From positions 1-64,000 of the forward strand of contig JADCJC010000031.1 of the NCBI GenBank assembly GCA_020247395.1: a stretch of 64,000 nucleotides of DNA, given 5' to 3'. This DNA comes from Rhodocyclaceae bacterium (GTDB lineage: Bacteria; Pseudomonadota; Gammaproteobacteria; Burkholderiales; Usitatibacteraceae). The notes beneath the pieces were generated by a model that worked only from the letters and a program-made list of their open reading frames with translations, searched no databases and was not told where the DNA came from. How positions within the stretch are numbered: the first letter of the stretch is position 1; the number at the start of each line of letters is the position of its first letter. Positions 42,810-51,983 of this stretch are shown one piece after another. The position numbers and the translations under genes are program-made.

Positions 42810-45353
42810 ATGATAAGCGAGGGATACGCTGTGGCTAATCAAATTCACACTGGTACCGCGAACGGCAGCATCCACGGACTTACGTGGGGGCAACGTGGCT
42901 TGATTCTCGTGCTCATCCCGCTATTGTCTGCACTGCTGTCCGCCTGCGGTGGCGGCGGTGTATCGGGCAGCACCGGCTCAGGTGGCACTGGGCCGAGCCC
43001 CGGCACTCCGACGTTGACGCTTACTCTAACCGACCCAACCACTAACGCAGCTGTTACCACCGTTGCTCCTGGTAAACCCGCAAAAGTGAGCGCGACGTTC
43101 AGAACCGGTGCCAACGCGCCTATCGCTGGCGCAGTCGTCACCTTCCGCACCGACAATACCCTTGGCTCTTTTGTGCCCACCAACGCTACTGCCGTGACTG
43201 ACGCGACGGGCGTCGCCTCGGTGCTCCTATACCCTTCGACCGCTGCGGGTGCCGCAACCGTGACAGGTAGTACACAGACCGTTGTCGCGGGGAGTGCTTC
43301 GACGACGGCTGTCACCGGCTCAGTGGCTTTTACGGCCACCCCAGCGCCGGCCATCGCAGTCGGGCTGTTTGACCCGGGAACCGGGGCCGTACGGACCTCC
43401 ATCAGCGCGGGTAGTCCAGCGCGCGTGACAGCAACTTTGCGTCAGAATACCGGCGCACCCGCACCGGGTGTGGTCGTCACCTTCGCAACCGACACCAGCC
43501 TCGGTGTTTTCTCACCCGCATCTGGGACCGCGTTGACCGACGCAAATGGCGTGGCCAGCGTGCTGCTGAACGCGGCCAGCTTGACCGCGTCCGGCGCAGG
43601 GGTGGTAACCGCAAGCGGTCAAATTGGTAGTGGCTCAACTGCTTCAGCCGTGAGTGGCTCAGTCGGATACTCGACCGGCGCAGTCAACATCAGCCTCTCG
43701 CCGATCACCCTTGGCACTAGCAATCTCTCTGCGTTCGGAACCACCAGCGTTAGCGTCACGGTTGACACCGGCGGAGTTGCAACCTCGACCCCGTTTACGG
43801 TCACGTTTACCTCACCATGCGCATCTAATGGTAAAGCGGCGTTGAGTTCGCCCGTTTCCACCGTCAACGGCGTCGCGACGGCGTCGTATCGCGATATTGG
43901 CTGCGCGGCGAGCGATGTCGTCACGGCAACCCTTACTGGTCTCGCGATTTCCCGCTCGGCAACTATCAACGTGGGAGCATCCGGCGTCGGCTCCATACAG
44001 TATGTATCAGCCACGCCGACATCGATCTCGCTGCGCGGCACCGGTGGTTTGGGGCGGCAAGAAACCTCGCAAGTCTCATTCCGCGTCGTTGATGTTGGCG
44101 GGAATCCACTAGGTGGACGCACCGTCAACTTCAATTTGAACACAACGGTGGGCGGCATTTCGCTCAGCTCAACGCAAGCCACCTCTGACCCTTCCACCGG
44201 CCTTGTTGTGACGAACGTGCAGGCCGGCACCGTTAGCACGCCGGTACGGGTGACGGCGTCGACCAACACTGGATCGCAGACCCTCACGACGCAGTCCGAT
44301 CAGTTAACCATTACGACGGGCATCCCGGCGCAGGATAGTTTTTCGCTTTCAATCTCGACCCTCAACATTGAAGGGGGGAGTGTTGACGGCGTCACCACAC
44401 AGGTGACCGTTCGTATGGCCGACCATTTTAAGAATCCCGTCCCTGACGGAACAGCGGTCACTTTTACCGCTGAGGGCGGCTCGATTGTTGGCTCCTGCGT
44501 CACGACAAATGGCGTCTGTACGGTGCCGTTTACCAGTCAAGCGTTAAGACCTGACAACCGCCGCGTCACTGTGCTTGCGTACGCGGTGGGAGAAGAGGGT
44601 TTCACCGATTTGAACGGCAACGGCTGGTTTGACTTGAGCCCAACCAGTGAGCTGATTGACTCAAACGGTCGATCGACGGACATCGGCGAGGCGTTTGTGG
44701 ACTTCAACGAAAACGGCATACGGGACCCTAACGAACCGTTCATCGATTTCAATAATAACGGCATCTTTGACGGCCCAGACGGTAAGTACAGCGGCGTGCT
44801 TTGCGATGAAACCGTTGCGGGAAGAAGCTCCCCCGGTTCCTGTGCTGCATCTAAGACACTGCACGTTAGGGGAAGCGGCGTGGTGGTGCTTTCAGGCTCA
44901 GTACCAGTGATTACCTTGACGGCCTCCTCACCCGCGCCTGGCGGCGGGATCCAGCTTGCCACCTGCGTCAACGGTACACCATTTGTAAACACGCCGGTCT
45001 CTTTTCGGCTTGACATCACGGATGATTGGGGCAACGCAATGCCGGCGGGCACTACCATTGCCCTTGCCGCCTCCAACGGCACATTGACCTCCCTGCCCCT
45101 TTCGTTTGTTGTGCCGAACACAACTGCCTGCGCCAACCGCGGCACCGGCAATTGCCCGGCTTCCGCTCCTGAGCTTCTTCGGAGCGGCTTCGGCTCTTTC
45201 TTCGGAACAATCATAAGCGATGCGACACAGTCTCTCGCTACCGCAACCCCGCCGCTGCAGTGCTCCAACACGCGTAACTCGGGTCAGTTAACCGTTACGG
45301 TAACCACGCCGCGCGGTAGCGTGACCACAGTTGCCTACGGGGTGAGCGACTAA
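42810..45353 (+). CDS. Large Ig-like-repeat lipoprotein with calcium-binding-type loops
   Basis: An 847-residue surface protein. The N-terminus has a membrane segment ending in the lipobox LLSAC, then a Gly/Ser/Thr/Pro-rich linker. At least two tandem bacterial Ig-like (invasin/intimin Big_1) domains follow (about 60-165 and 175-290, each with GAPxPGVVVTF...TDxxGVASVLL), then further beta-rich repeats. Around residues 590-650 three close DxNxNGxxD loops (DLNGNGWFD, DFNENGIRD, DFNNNGIFD) resemble EF-hand or dockerin calcium sites. An alternative GTG start at 42831 has a better Shine-Dalgarno sequence (GAGG). Probably an adhesin or cell-surface structural protein; followed by polysaccharide genes. 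Confidence 0.85.
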   Translation: MISEGYAVANQIHTGTANGSIHGLTWGQRGLILVLIPLLSALLSACGGGGVSGSTGSGGTGPSPGTPTLTLTLTDPTTNAAVTTVAPGKPAKVSATFRTGANAPIAGAVVTFRTDNTLGSFVPTNATAVTDATGVASVLLYPSTAAGAATVTGSTQTVVAGSASTTAVTGSVAFTATPAPAIAVGLFDPGTGAVRTSISAGSPARVTATLRQNTGAPAPGVVVTFATDTSLGVFSPASGTALTDANGVASVLLNAASLTASGAGVVTASGQIGSGSTASAVSGSVGYSTGAVNISLSPITLGTSNLSAFGTTSVSVTVDTGGVATSTPFTVTFTSPCASNGKAALSSPVSTVNGVATASYRDIGCAASDVVTATLTGLAISRSATINVGASGVGSIQYVSATPTSISLRGTGGLGRQETSQVSFRVVDVGGNPLGGRTVNFNLNTTVGGISLSSTQATSDPSTGLVVTNVQAGTVSTPVRVTASTNTGSQTLTTQSDQLTITTGIPAQDSFSLSISTLNIEGGSVDGVTTQVTVRMADHFKNPVPDGTAVTFTAEGGSIVGSCVTTNGVCTVPFTSQALRPDNRRVTVLAYAVGEEGFTDLNGNGWFDLSPTSELIDSNGRSTDIGEAFVDFNENGIRDPNEPFIDFNNNGIFDGPDGKYSGVLCDETVAGRSSPGSCAASKTLHVRGSGVVVLSGSVPVITLTASSPAPGGGIQLATCVNGTPFVNTPVSFRLDITDDWGNAMPAGTTIALAASNGTLTSLPLSFVVPNTTACANRGTGNCPASAPELLRSGFGSFFGTIISDATQSLATATPPLQCSNTRNSGQLTVTVTTPRGSVTTVAYGVSD

Positions 45354-45375
45354 ACGCCATTGCGTGAACAAGTAA

Positions 45376-45406
45376 CAACGGGCACCTCGGTGCCCGTTGC
45401 GCTTTT
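45376..45406 (+). terminator. Terminator after the Ig-like lipoprotein gene
   Basis: Ten-base perfect stem CAACGGGCAC / GTGCCCGTTG with CTCG loop, followed by CGCTTTT. It lies between the lipoprotein stop and the start of the glycosyltransferase gene, so an upstream TTG start for the latter is unlikely. Confidence 0.85.
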
Positions 45407-45428
45407 GGGCAAGAACAAAAAGGCTTCG

Positions 45429-46523
45429 ATGACTGCAGTCCTACTACCGGCGTTTATCACAGCGTGTCTGGCGGCGACGCTGGCGACTTGGTTGATGCTT
45501 CGTAGTCGCCTAGCTAGACAAGCGCTGGATCGGGTCGATAAACCAAACGCGATGCACGCGGTGGCCGTTCCCCGAATCGGCGGACTGTCGTTGATGCTGG
45601 CAGTCGTGCTAAGTTATTTGATTTTGACAAATGTCGTAGCGATGCCGCCCCTATTGGCAACGATCTTTTTGGTTGCGTTGACACTTTCGGCATTGTCCTT
45701 AATAGACGACCTGCGCGGACTAACGCCGATTGTTCGGCTGCTCGCACATTTGGCTGCGGCCTTGATTGTGGTGGCTTTCAGTAGCCAAGCGGTCCTACCC
45801 AGCAATCAAGTCGTCCCCGGCGCGAGTCTAATCTCCGTTACGCTGGCCGTCATCGCGATTGCGTGGATGACCAATCTGTACAATTTTATGGATGGCGCTA
45901 ACGGCCTTGCCGGACTGATGGGAATGATTGGTTTTGCCGCGATGGCTTGGGTGGCCGCAGACCAAGCCCAACTAGAACTGGCGCGGCTGAGTGTGGTGAT
46001 CGCGGGCGCGTGCTGTGGCTTTTTGTTTTTTAACTTTCCCCGACCACGCGTATTTTTGGGCGATGTCGGCTCGATCCCGCTCGGTTTTCTCGCCGCTACC
46101 CTTGGCATATTCGGTTACCAACAAAACGTTTGGACATGGGCCTTCCCGGTCCTTGTATTCAGCCCGTTTATTGTCGATGCCACCGTTACCCTCGCAAAAC
46201 GCATCGCCCGTCGCGAGCGCATTTGGGAGGCGCACCGGCAACATTATTATCATCGATTAATTTTGGATCTTGGCTGGTCGCACACCCATACGACGGCAGT
46301 GTACGTGGCGCTGATGTTGGCTACTTCCGGATACAGTTTGGCGCTGCTCCGTGCGCCTTCGGATAGCGGGATTTCGCTACTTGGAAGCACGAGTATTATC
46401 CAGAAGCTGATGCCTTGGGTGGTAACATATGCATCCATACTTGTTTTATTAGAGTGGCGGCTGCAGCGGGAACACCAAACAAGAAAAAACGTGCCTGAAG
46501 AAAAAAAACAAGGAGCGAAATGA
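45429..46523 (+). CDS. WecA/MraY-family undecaprenyl-phosphate glycosyl-1-phosphate transferase
   Basis: A 364-residue integral membrane enzyme with about ten helices that loads a sugar-1-phosphate from a UDP-sugar onto undecaprenyl phosphate, the first step of O-antigen, capsule or teichoic-acid-type polymers. Visible motifs are VPRIGGLSL, SLIDDLRG (DD), LYNFMDGANGLAG (NxxNxxDG), FLGDVGSIPLGF and the cytosolic EAHRQHYYHRL His-rich loop. The start ATG 45429 lies after the terminator hairpin of the previous gene. Overlaps the next gene by four bases (ATGA), forming an operon. Confidence 0.9.
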   Translation: MTAVLLPAFITACLAATLATWLMLRSRLARQALDRVDKPNAMHAVAVPRIGGLSLMLAVVLSYLILTNVVAMPPLLATIFLVALTLSALSLIDDLRGLTPIVRLLAHLAAALIVVAFSSQAVLPSNQVVPGASLISVTLAVIAIAWMTNLYNFMDGANGLAGLMGMIGFAAMAWVAADQAQLELARLSVVIAGACCGFLFFNFPRPRVFLGDVGSIPLGFLAATLGIFGYQQNVWTWAFPVLVFSPFIVDATVTLAKRIARRERIWEAHRQHYYHRLILDLGWSHTHTTAVYVALMLATSGYSLALLRAPSDSGISLLGSTSIIQKLMPWVVTYASILVLLEWRLQREHQTRKNVPEEKKQGAK

Positions 46524-48427
46524 CTTCATTTTCCATCAATGAGCGAGCACTGCTTGCTTTTGCACACGATGTGCTGATGCTAGGCCTATCTTGGGTTATC
46601 ACTTTTTTGCTGTTCTTTACCGCTGTGCCGGGTGCCCCGGAGATCACCAAAACATTGGTGTTGCAGGTTCTGTTTGTTGCCGTGCCGGTACAGGCGCTCG
46701 TGGCGACGATTTTTGGGATGTACCAAGGTCTGTGGCGCTACGCTAGCCTCCCGGATGTCCAGCGCATCGTTGTGACCGTTTTCGCCGGTACCCTAGCTGT
46801 CGCCGCAACGCTTCGGGCGGGTAACTGGTTGGGCATGTTGTCGTTCTCCTACTTTTTTGTACAAGCGCTGTTGCTGGTGGTGTTGATGGCTGGCAGTCGT
46901 ATCAGCTATCGCAGCTGGAAAGAATGGTCGCTTTACGGCAGGGCCGATGACCAAGGCACCCCAGTGATCATCCTTGGGGCAGGCGATGCGGCGGTTGGCC
47001 TGTTAAAAGAACTTCTGCGTAGTCGCGACTGGCGTGTGTTGGGGCTGTTGGATGACGACCCGAATAAGCACTACCGCCTCATTCATGGCGTGCGCGTACT
47101 GGGTGCGCTTGACGAGTTACCGCGGCTAGCCCGTACGCTGAAAGTGAAACATGTCATCATCGCCATGCCGTCCGTGGCGTATCAGAAGCGTCGCCAAATT
47201 ATCGAGATTTGTAACCGCGCTCGCGTGACCGTCATGACGGCACCAAGAATTGGTGAAGTCTCGACGACGGCCAATTTGTTGGCCGGCAAAACGCCGGCGC
47301 CAAAGATTCGTCGCCTGTCTTTCGAAGATCTGGTTAAACGTGAGCCCATTGTGCTGGATGATGCCGGACTGCACGATCTGATTACTGACAAGGTGGTGAT
47401 GGTGACTGGCGCTGGCGGCTCAATCGGCTCGGAACTCTGCCGTCAAATCGCGGCCTACGCGCCGTCGATGCTTGTGTTGTTCGAGCAAAACGAATTTGCG
47501 CAGTACAAGATAGAGCAATCTCTCAGGGATGAATTTGAGAACTTGCCGATTGCCAGCGTCATTGGCGACGTCAAGAACGTGAAGCGGGTGAATCAGACAT
47601 TGCATCAGTACGCGCCGTCAATCGTTTTCCACGCGGCAGCCTACAAACATGTACCGCTGATGGAAGAAAGTAATGCGTGGGAGGCTGTGCAAAACAACGT
47701 GCTTGGTACGCTGGTGTTGGCGCGCGCGTCGATCGAATACAACGTCAAGAAGTTTGTGCTCATCTCCACCGACAAGGCTGTTAATCCCACCAACGTGATG
47801 GGGGCGACCAAGCGGCTATCAGAGATGGTCTGCCAAGCCTTACAACAAACTGGTGGTAACACGCGTTTTGAAATGGTGCGTTTTGGTAACGTACTGGGCA
47901 GCGCAGGTAGCGTGATCGCCCGTTTTGAAGAACAAATTGCGCGTGGTGGCCCGGTCACCGTTACCCATCCTGAGATGGTGCGTTACTTCATGTCGATTCC
48001 TGAAGCGGCGCAGTTGGTCTTGCAGGCGGGCGCAATGGGCTTGGGCGGGGAAGTGTTTGTGCTCGACATGGGCGAGGCGATTCGGATTGTTGACCTCGCG
48101 CACGACATGATTCGTTTATCCGAAGCAACGGACGACGAAATCAAAGTGATCTACTCAGGCTTGCGGCCTGGTGAAAAGTTGTTTGAAGAGTTGCTAATGG
48201 ATGATGAGCACACGCGCGCCACGCCGCATCCAAAATTGCGCGTTGCCAAAGCGCGGGAAGTGACAAAGGACTTCATCGAAACGCTGAGCGCCTGGCTGTA
48301 TCAAGACAAGCTGCCGGATGACTCTGACGTACGCCGCGACCTCAAGCGCTGGGTGCCAGAATATGTGGCGCAGGTGCGTCCGAAGTTGAAGTCAGTCGCC
48401 GGTGCTGCAGGAAGAAAGTCTGCTTGA
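46520..48427 (+). CDS. Membrane NDP-sugar epimerase/dehydratase (CapD/FlaA1/WbpM-like)
   Basis: A 635-residue protein. Four N-terminal membrane helices (about 12-120) precede a Rossmann-like CoA-binding-type domain (VIILGAGDAAVGLLKELL) and a C-terminal extended SDR domain with the NAD motif VMVTGAGGSIGSELCRQIAAY, FHAAAYKHVPLMEES and ISTDKAVNPTNVMGATKR. This is the class of UDP-GlcNAc 4,6-dehydratases such as PglF, WbpM and CapD used for QuiNAc, bacillosamine or FucNAc synthesis. It is co-transcribed with the WecA-like gene, so the pair probably makes and loads the first sugar of a surface glycan. Only these two glycan genes are here. Confidence 0.9.
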   Translation: MTSFSINERALLAFAHDVLMLGLSWVITFLLFFTAVPGAPEITKTLVLQVLFVAVPVQALVATIFGMYQGLWRYASLPDVQRIVVTVFAGTLAVAATLRAGNWLGMLSFSYFFVQALLLVVLMAGSRISYRSWKEWSLYGRADDQGTPVIILGAGDAAVGLLKELLRSRDWRVLGLLDDDPNKHYRLIHGVRVLGALDELPRLARTLKVKHVIIAMPSVAYQKRRQIIEICNRARVTVMTAPRIGEVSTTANLLAGKTPAPKIRRLSFEDLVKREPIVLDDAGLHDLITDKVVMVTGAGGSIGSELCRQIAAYAPSMLVLFEQNEFAQYKIEQSLRDEFENLPIASVIGDVKNVKRVNQTLHQYAPSIVFHAAAYKHVPLMEESNAWEAVQNNVLGTLVLARASIEYNVKKFVLISTDKAVNPTNVMGATKRLSEMVCQALQQTGGNTRFEMVRFGNVLGSAGSVIARFEEQIARGGPVTVTHPEMVRYFMSIPEAAQLVLQAGAMGLGGEVFVLDMGEAIRIVDLAHDMIRLSEATDDEIKVIYSGLRPGEKLFEELLMDDEHTRATPHPKLRVAKAREVTKDFIETLSAWLYQDKLPDDSDVRRDLKRWVPEYVAQVRPKLKSVAGAAGRKSA

Positions 48428-48450
48428 CGCGGCTTGTTGAGTGGCAAAGT

Positions 48451-48480
48451 AAAAGCCGTACAGCGTGCGGCTTTTCTTGT
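48451..48480 (+). terminator. Probable terminator after the epimerase/dehydratase gene
   Basis: AAAAGCCG (48451-48458) and CGGCTTTT (48468-48475) form an eight-base stem with a nine-base loop, followed by CTTGT. It is A/T-rich at its base, as in rho-independent terminators. Confidence 0.65.
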
Positions 48481-48678
48481 CGCCAATAATCGCTCGCCAC
48501 ACTTCAATGCGCAATGCGGCGGCATTCGACGTTTCTTCGTGTTGTCGATTGGCACGGGAGGCAGCGGTCGCTGGAACCTGTCGACCGCGAGCGGATGCAT
48601 CTGCACAGCTCAAGTTAGGCAGAGTTTGCGCAAGATGCCCAACTGGGCTTGGCAAACTTTGTTATGTGTTTGAATTCA

Positions 48679-48755
48679 TGGCGCGCCCGACACGATTCGA
48701 ACGTGCGACTTCTACCTTCGGAGGGTAGCACTCTATCCATCTGAGCTACGGGCGC
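48679..48755 (-). tRNA. tRNA-Arg (anticodon CCG)
   Basis: A complete 77-base cloverleaf on the minus strand. Acceptor stem GCGCCCG / CGGGCGC, D-arm GCTC...GAGT, anticodon stem CTACC / GGTAG around loop CTCCGAA (anticodon CCG), a five-base variable loop, T-arm GCACG-TTCGAAT-CGTGT, discriminator G, and an encoded CCA end. It reads CGG arginine codons. It stands alone between the polysaccharide gene and the cytochrome c5 gene. Confidence 0.97.
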
Positions 48756-48843
48756 TTAGTTATAGTTTACCATCTCACTTTGCGGGGCTGCTGCATTGCC
48801 TGCGGCGAAGAGCACAAAATCGCGATCTCGATTTACGTCCTGA

Positions 48844-48872
48844 TTGAGTGGGGCTGTAGCGATAGATATAAT
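48844..48872 (+). promoter_or_regulatory. Sigma-70-type promoter of the cytochrome c5 gene
   Basis: TTGAGT (48844-48849) and a perfect TATAAT (48867-48872) separated by 17 bases, about 40 bases before the cytochrome ATG at 48914. Spacing and boxes fit the consensus. Confidence 0.75.
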
Positions 48873-48913
48873 GACGTGTAACAACATCACTGATCGCGAC
48901 AACTGAGGCATTT

Positions 48914-49447
48914 ATGAGTGAGCAAGACCACGGCACAACAGAAGGCAAAAGCAACCCGGTGGGAGTGGCGATTGCCGTCTTCATCGGTGCCATAGGTCTG
49001 GTTATCGGTATTATGTTGTTGGCGCAATTTGCCATTGGCACGCGACCGCTGGGTGCCGGTCTGGATAAAGCGGCGGCAGAGGCGGCTGTCAAAGAGCGTA
49101 TTGCGCCCGACGTGATCATCGTCACATCGGCAACCAAAGAGTCGGGACCAGTCGCGCCAACACTACCAGCAGTGGCGGCTGCACCGGTCAAGGTCGCCAG
49201 TGGCGAGAGCGTTTACAAAGCAGCTTGCACGGCTTGCCACACGGCCGGCGTGGCGGGTGCGCCAAAGACTGGTGACAAGCCCGCTTGGGCACCACGAGTC
49301 GCCCAAGGCAAAGATACGCTTTACAAACATGCGATTGGTGGCTTCCAAGGCAAGATGGGTGTGATGCCTGCCAAGGGCGGCAACGCGTCGCTTTCCGACG
49401 CAGATGTGAAGGCGGCGGTAGATTACATGCTCGCTGCGGTGAAGTGA
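48914..49447 (+). CDS. Membrane-anchored cytochrome c5-family protein
   Basis: A 177-residue c-type cytochrome. One N-terminal membrane helix (about 16-40) anchors it, an Ala/Pro-rich linker follows, and the haem domain lies at about 98-177 with CTACHT as the CxxCH haem site (SGESVYKAACTACHTAGVAGAPKTGDKPAWAPR) and the axial Met in GKMGVMPAKGGNASLSDADVKAAVDYM. This pattern is that of cytochrome c5/CycA. It should shuttle electrons in the periplasm. TGAGG provides the ribosome-binding site; a strong promoter and terminator delimit a single-gene unit. Confidence 0.94.
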   Translation: MSEQDHGTTEGKSNPVGVAIAVFIGAIGLVIGIMLLAQFAIGTRPLGAGLDKAAAEAAVKERIAPDVIIVTSATKESGPVAPTLPAVAAAPVKVASGESVYKAACTACHTAGVAGAPKTGDKPAWAPRVAQGKDTLYKHAIGGFQGKMGVMPAKGGNASLSDADVKAAVDYMLAAVK

Positions 49448-49470
49448 TCTGCGGCGGGGAGTGAAGAAGA

Positions 49471-49496
49471 AAGGGCGGAGCTTCCGCCCTTTTTTG
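49471..49496 (+). terminator. Rho-independent terminator after the cytochrome gene
   Basis: AAGGGCGGA / TCCGCCCTT stem with GCT loop and a T run (TTTTTT) directly after it. A textbook terminator that ends 11 bases before apaH. Confidence 0.93.
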
Positions 49497-49506
49497 TGGG
49501 TGCGCC

Positions 49507-50349
49507 ATGAGTACTTACGTTGTTGGTGATCTGCAAGGCTGTTACCTGACCCTGCAAGCGTTGTTGCGCAAAATCCGCTTTGTTCCGTCGCGAGATCGGC
49601 TTTGGTTTGTTGGCGACTTGGTTAATCGCGGCAATGGATCGCTCGAATGTTTACGATTTGTCAAGCAATTGGGGAATGCTGCAACAGTGGTATTGGGCAA
49701 CCATGATCTACACCTGTTGGCGGTGGCCGAGGGGTTCGCCAGACCCGGCAAACTTGATACGCTTCGGCCAATCTTGGATGCAGCCGATTCTGTCGCGTTG
49801 CTCGATTGGCTGCGTCATCGGCCTTTGCTGCACATTGATGGCAAATTTGCGATGGTCCACGCGGGATTGATGCCGCAATGGACCTGGGAAAAATCGATCT
49901 CGCTGGCGAGAGAAGTTGAATCGTCGCTGCGGTCGGCGCAATACCGGGCAACACTCGCGGCTATGTATGGTGACCAGCCGATTGCATGGAGGGACTCGCT
50001 AAAGGGGGGGGCGCGCAGCCGCTTTGTCATCAACACCATGACGCGAATGCGCACCCTTACGCCCGCCGGGGAACACCAGCACAAGTACAAAGCCGGGATA
50101 TCTGCGCTGCCAGCGGGGCTTCGCGCATGGTTCGATGTTCCCACGGTGCGCCGTGCGGAACGCACGCTATTTTCTGGACACTGGTCGGCGATCGGTTACG
50201 TGCAGCGAGAGCGAACCGTGAATATCGACACCGGGTGTATTTGGGGCGGTGAGCTTACGGCCGTGCGATTGGAGGATCGCAAGCGGTTTGCACAAGTGTC
50301 GGTTGAGCAACCCGACAGTCAGAGACATGTTCAATTCGATCAGGATTAG
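49507..50349 (+). CDS. apaH: Symmetrical bis(5'-nucleosyl)-tetraphosphatase ApaH
   Basis: A 280-residue metallophosphatase that splits Ap4A into two ADP and also removes Np4-type caps from RNA in E. coli. The metallophosphoesterase motifs are in order: VGDLQGCY (DxxGxY), WFVGDLVNRGNGSLECL (GDxxxRG), VVLGNHDLHLLA (GNHD) and MVHAGLMPQW (HAG). The C-terminal FSGHWSAIGYVQRERTVNIDTGCIWGGELTAV block is specific for ApaH. Length as in E. coli. It is convergent with the acyltransferase gene at the end of the pilus operon. Confidence 0.96.
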   Translation: MSTYVVGDLQGCYLTLQALLRKIRFVPSRDRLWFVGDLVNRGNGSLECLRFVKQLGNAATVVLGNHDLHLLAVAEGFARPGKLDTLRPILDAADSVALLDWLRHRPLLHIDGKFAMVHAGLMPQWTWEKSISLAREVESSLRSAQYRATLAAMYGDQPIAWRDSLKGGARSRFVINTMTRMRTLTPAGEHQHKYKAGISALPAGLRAWFDVPTVRRAERTLFSGHWSAIGYVQRERTVNIDTGCIWGGELTAVRLEDRKRFAQVSVEQPDSQRHVQFDQD

Positions 50350-50387
50350 CCATTCAGTGACGTGTAAGGGTGACCATTGAGGCCTTC

Positions 50388-51233
50388 TCAAGCCGCCCGT
50401 GCTGCCAGCGGCGCTGCCCCTTCGCCAAAGCGTTGGTGAGCGTGAGGTTTTGCTACGTCCAGTATGGCGGCAATCGCATTTTCCGCACACACTGCGGCGT
50501 CGCGACGCGACAGGGAATCTGTTGCGATGCTCGGCGCAAAGGTGATGTCCGCGATCATTTTCTTCTGCGAAATGATGTTGCTAATGGACTGTGCAAAAGT
50601 AGTCGCGCCAACGAACACAGCCGCAAGATTCGCCTCGCCGTTAGTATTGCGATAACGAATTGCGGCGGGCGCGAGTAGTGCGGTGTTGACAACTGCCGGC
50701 TCAAACAGCGACGTGTGGAATTTCAGCAGCCGGTCACCGGACGTGGTGGTGCCTTCCGGGAAGATCGCAACCGTGTCGCCCTGCTCCAAGGCATCATGAA
50801 TCTCGGCGTTGATACGGGCAGTATCACTGCGTTTTGCGCGGTGAACAAAGATGGTCCCAGCCGCATCACACAAGGTGCCGGCAATGGGCCAATCGCGGAT
50901 TTCCGACTTTGCAACAAATCGGCTTGGCGTAGTCGCGTTGATGACAAAAATATCCAGCCACGACACATGGTTGGCCACAACGAATAATTTGTTTGTGTGT
51001 TCCGCCGGTCGCGCGCCGTGAATGGATAACGTAATGTTGAGAATCCGCAGCATCTTTGCCGACCATGCCTGCGTAATCGCAGCACGGATGCGTGGCTTGA
51101 CGCGCGGGTACACCAGCAGAGTAACGAGCAGTCCCTGCGCCACATGCAGCAGCATGCGTGTCCAGCGGAATGAGCGGACCAGCGAATTGGAGGTGGGCGT
51201 GACGGTCGCAATCGTCGTGTGAGCATGTTTCAT
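50388..51233 (-). CDS. 1-acyl-sn-glycerol-3-phosphate acyltransferase (PlsC family)
   Basis: A 281-residue membrane-associated lysophospholipid acyltransferase that makes phosphatidic acid or acylates a related lysolipid. The catalytic HX4D motif is NHVSWLD, and the glycerol-phosphate-binding motif FPEGTTTSGDRLLKF lies about 75 residues later, with one hydrophobic segment near residue 30-45. It is the last gene of the leftward pilus cluster, nine bases after the 246-residue pseudopilin gene. Whether it has any link to the pilus is unknown; similar acyltransferases occur at many loci. Confidence 0.9.
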   Translation of the reverse strand: MKHAHTTIATVTPTSNSLVRSFRWTRMLLHVAQGLLVTLLVYPRVKPRIRAAITQAWSAKMLRILNITLSIHGARPAEHTNKLFVVANHVSWLDIFVINATTPSRFVAKSEIRDWPIAGTLCDAAGTIFVHRAKRSDTARINAEIHDALEQGDTVAIFPEGTTTSGDRLLKFHTSLFEPAVVNTALLAPAAIRYRNTNGEANLAAVFVGATTFAQSISNIISQKKMIADITFAPSIATDSLSRRDAAVCAENAIAAILDVAKPHAHQRFGEGAAPLAARAA

Positions 51234-51242
51234 CTGTGGTGC

Positions 51243-51983
51243 TTATGGAAGTTTGCCCGCTTGCACCATTCGGGAGAAGAGCGTGTTTAGCGATCCCCAG
51301 GTGACGATGTCATCGAACGTGTCGGTCGGTGTGCCGCTGGTGAAGACGCGATCGCCGTTTTGATTGTTAAGCTCATCATAGTTGGTTGCCAAAGGTACGG
51401 TCGATTTTCCCAACGAATAGATCACAAACGGCGCTTTATCACTCAGCACAGTCATCGTGCCGCAGTTCGTCGTAGGCGCTGTCGCGGTGAGCCCCGTTCC
51501 GCAAACGTAGAGTTGGTTGGTTGCGGCAACGGTTGCCATTGTTTGGGATTTTACGCCGTCCACTGTCGTAAGCGCATTTGTATTTTGTGTACTGATCGCA
51601 TAACGGATACGATGGCCAACATCGCCGTCGTTCCACGCATCAACCATATAGCCACTGGCATCGAGGCCAGTGAGACCGAGCGTTGTGGCCGGCAGAAACC
51701 CGAACGCGATTGTGCATGCCCCACCTCCAACCGGCGCTTCAACACCAGTGGTGGCTGCGGCAGCCGGGCATGGCAGACGCCCATTTGCCATTGCAAAACC
51801 GTAAAGCGCCTCGCGGGCGACTTCAAGCTGCTTTTGGGTGTCGATTGTACGTTGTTGATCCAGTTGGCTTGCTAACGGAACACCTATTGCGGTCGCTAAG
51901 ATCGCGAGAATAACGAGTACGACGGCGATCTCTACAAGAGAAAAACCGCGGATGCGGTCAATTAGAACTGATCGTGCTTTCAT
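51243..51983 (-). CDS. Prepilin-type pseudopilin (246 residues)
   Basis: A type IV pilin-like protein. The N-terminal prepilin motif RIRGFSLVEIAVVLVILAILATAI has the Gly before Phe cleavage site for the prepilin peptidase, Glu5 of the mature protein (FSLVE), and a hydrophobic helix. The globular part has ALYGFAMANGRLPCPAA, FLPATTLGLTGLDASGYMVDAWNDGD and RIRYAIST, and ends with DDIVTWGSLNTLFSRMVQAGKLP. This module also occurs in the larger neighbouring protein. Its four-base ATGA overlap with that gene shows co-translation. Likely a minor or tip pseudopilin; too large and cysteine-bearing to be the usual major pilin. Confidence 0.88.
   Translation of the reverse strand: MKARSVLIDRIRGFSLVEIAVVLVILAILATAIGVPLASQLDQQRTIDTQKQLEVAREALYGFAMANGRLPCPAAAATTGVEAPVGGGACTIAFGFLPATTLGLTGLDASGYMVDAWNDGDVGHRIRYAISTQNTNALTTVDGVKSQTMATVAATNQLYVCGTGLTATAPTTNCGTMTVLSDKAPFVIYSLGKSTVPLATNYDELNNQNGDRVFTSGTPTDTFDDIVTWGSLNTLFSRMVQAGKLP

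Noticed and set aside
43619..44287. 222-codon minus-strand frame in the Ig-like lipoprotein gene
   Set aside because: It is antisense to Thr/Val/Gly-rich repeats, which commonly leave long open antisense frames.
45360..45428. TTG start for the WecA-like gene
   Set aside because: It would place the coding start across a strong terminator hairpin; ATG 45429 is the natural start.
48392..48655. 87-codon minus-strand frame beside the tRNA
   Set aside because: It overlaps a terminator and the end of the epimerase/dehydratase gene and has no family resemblance.
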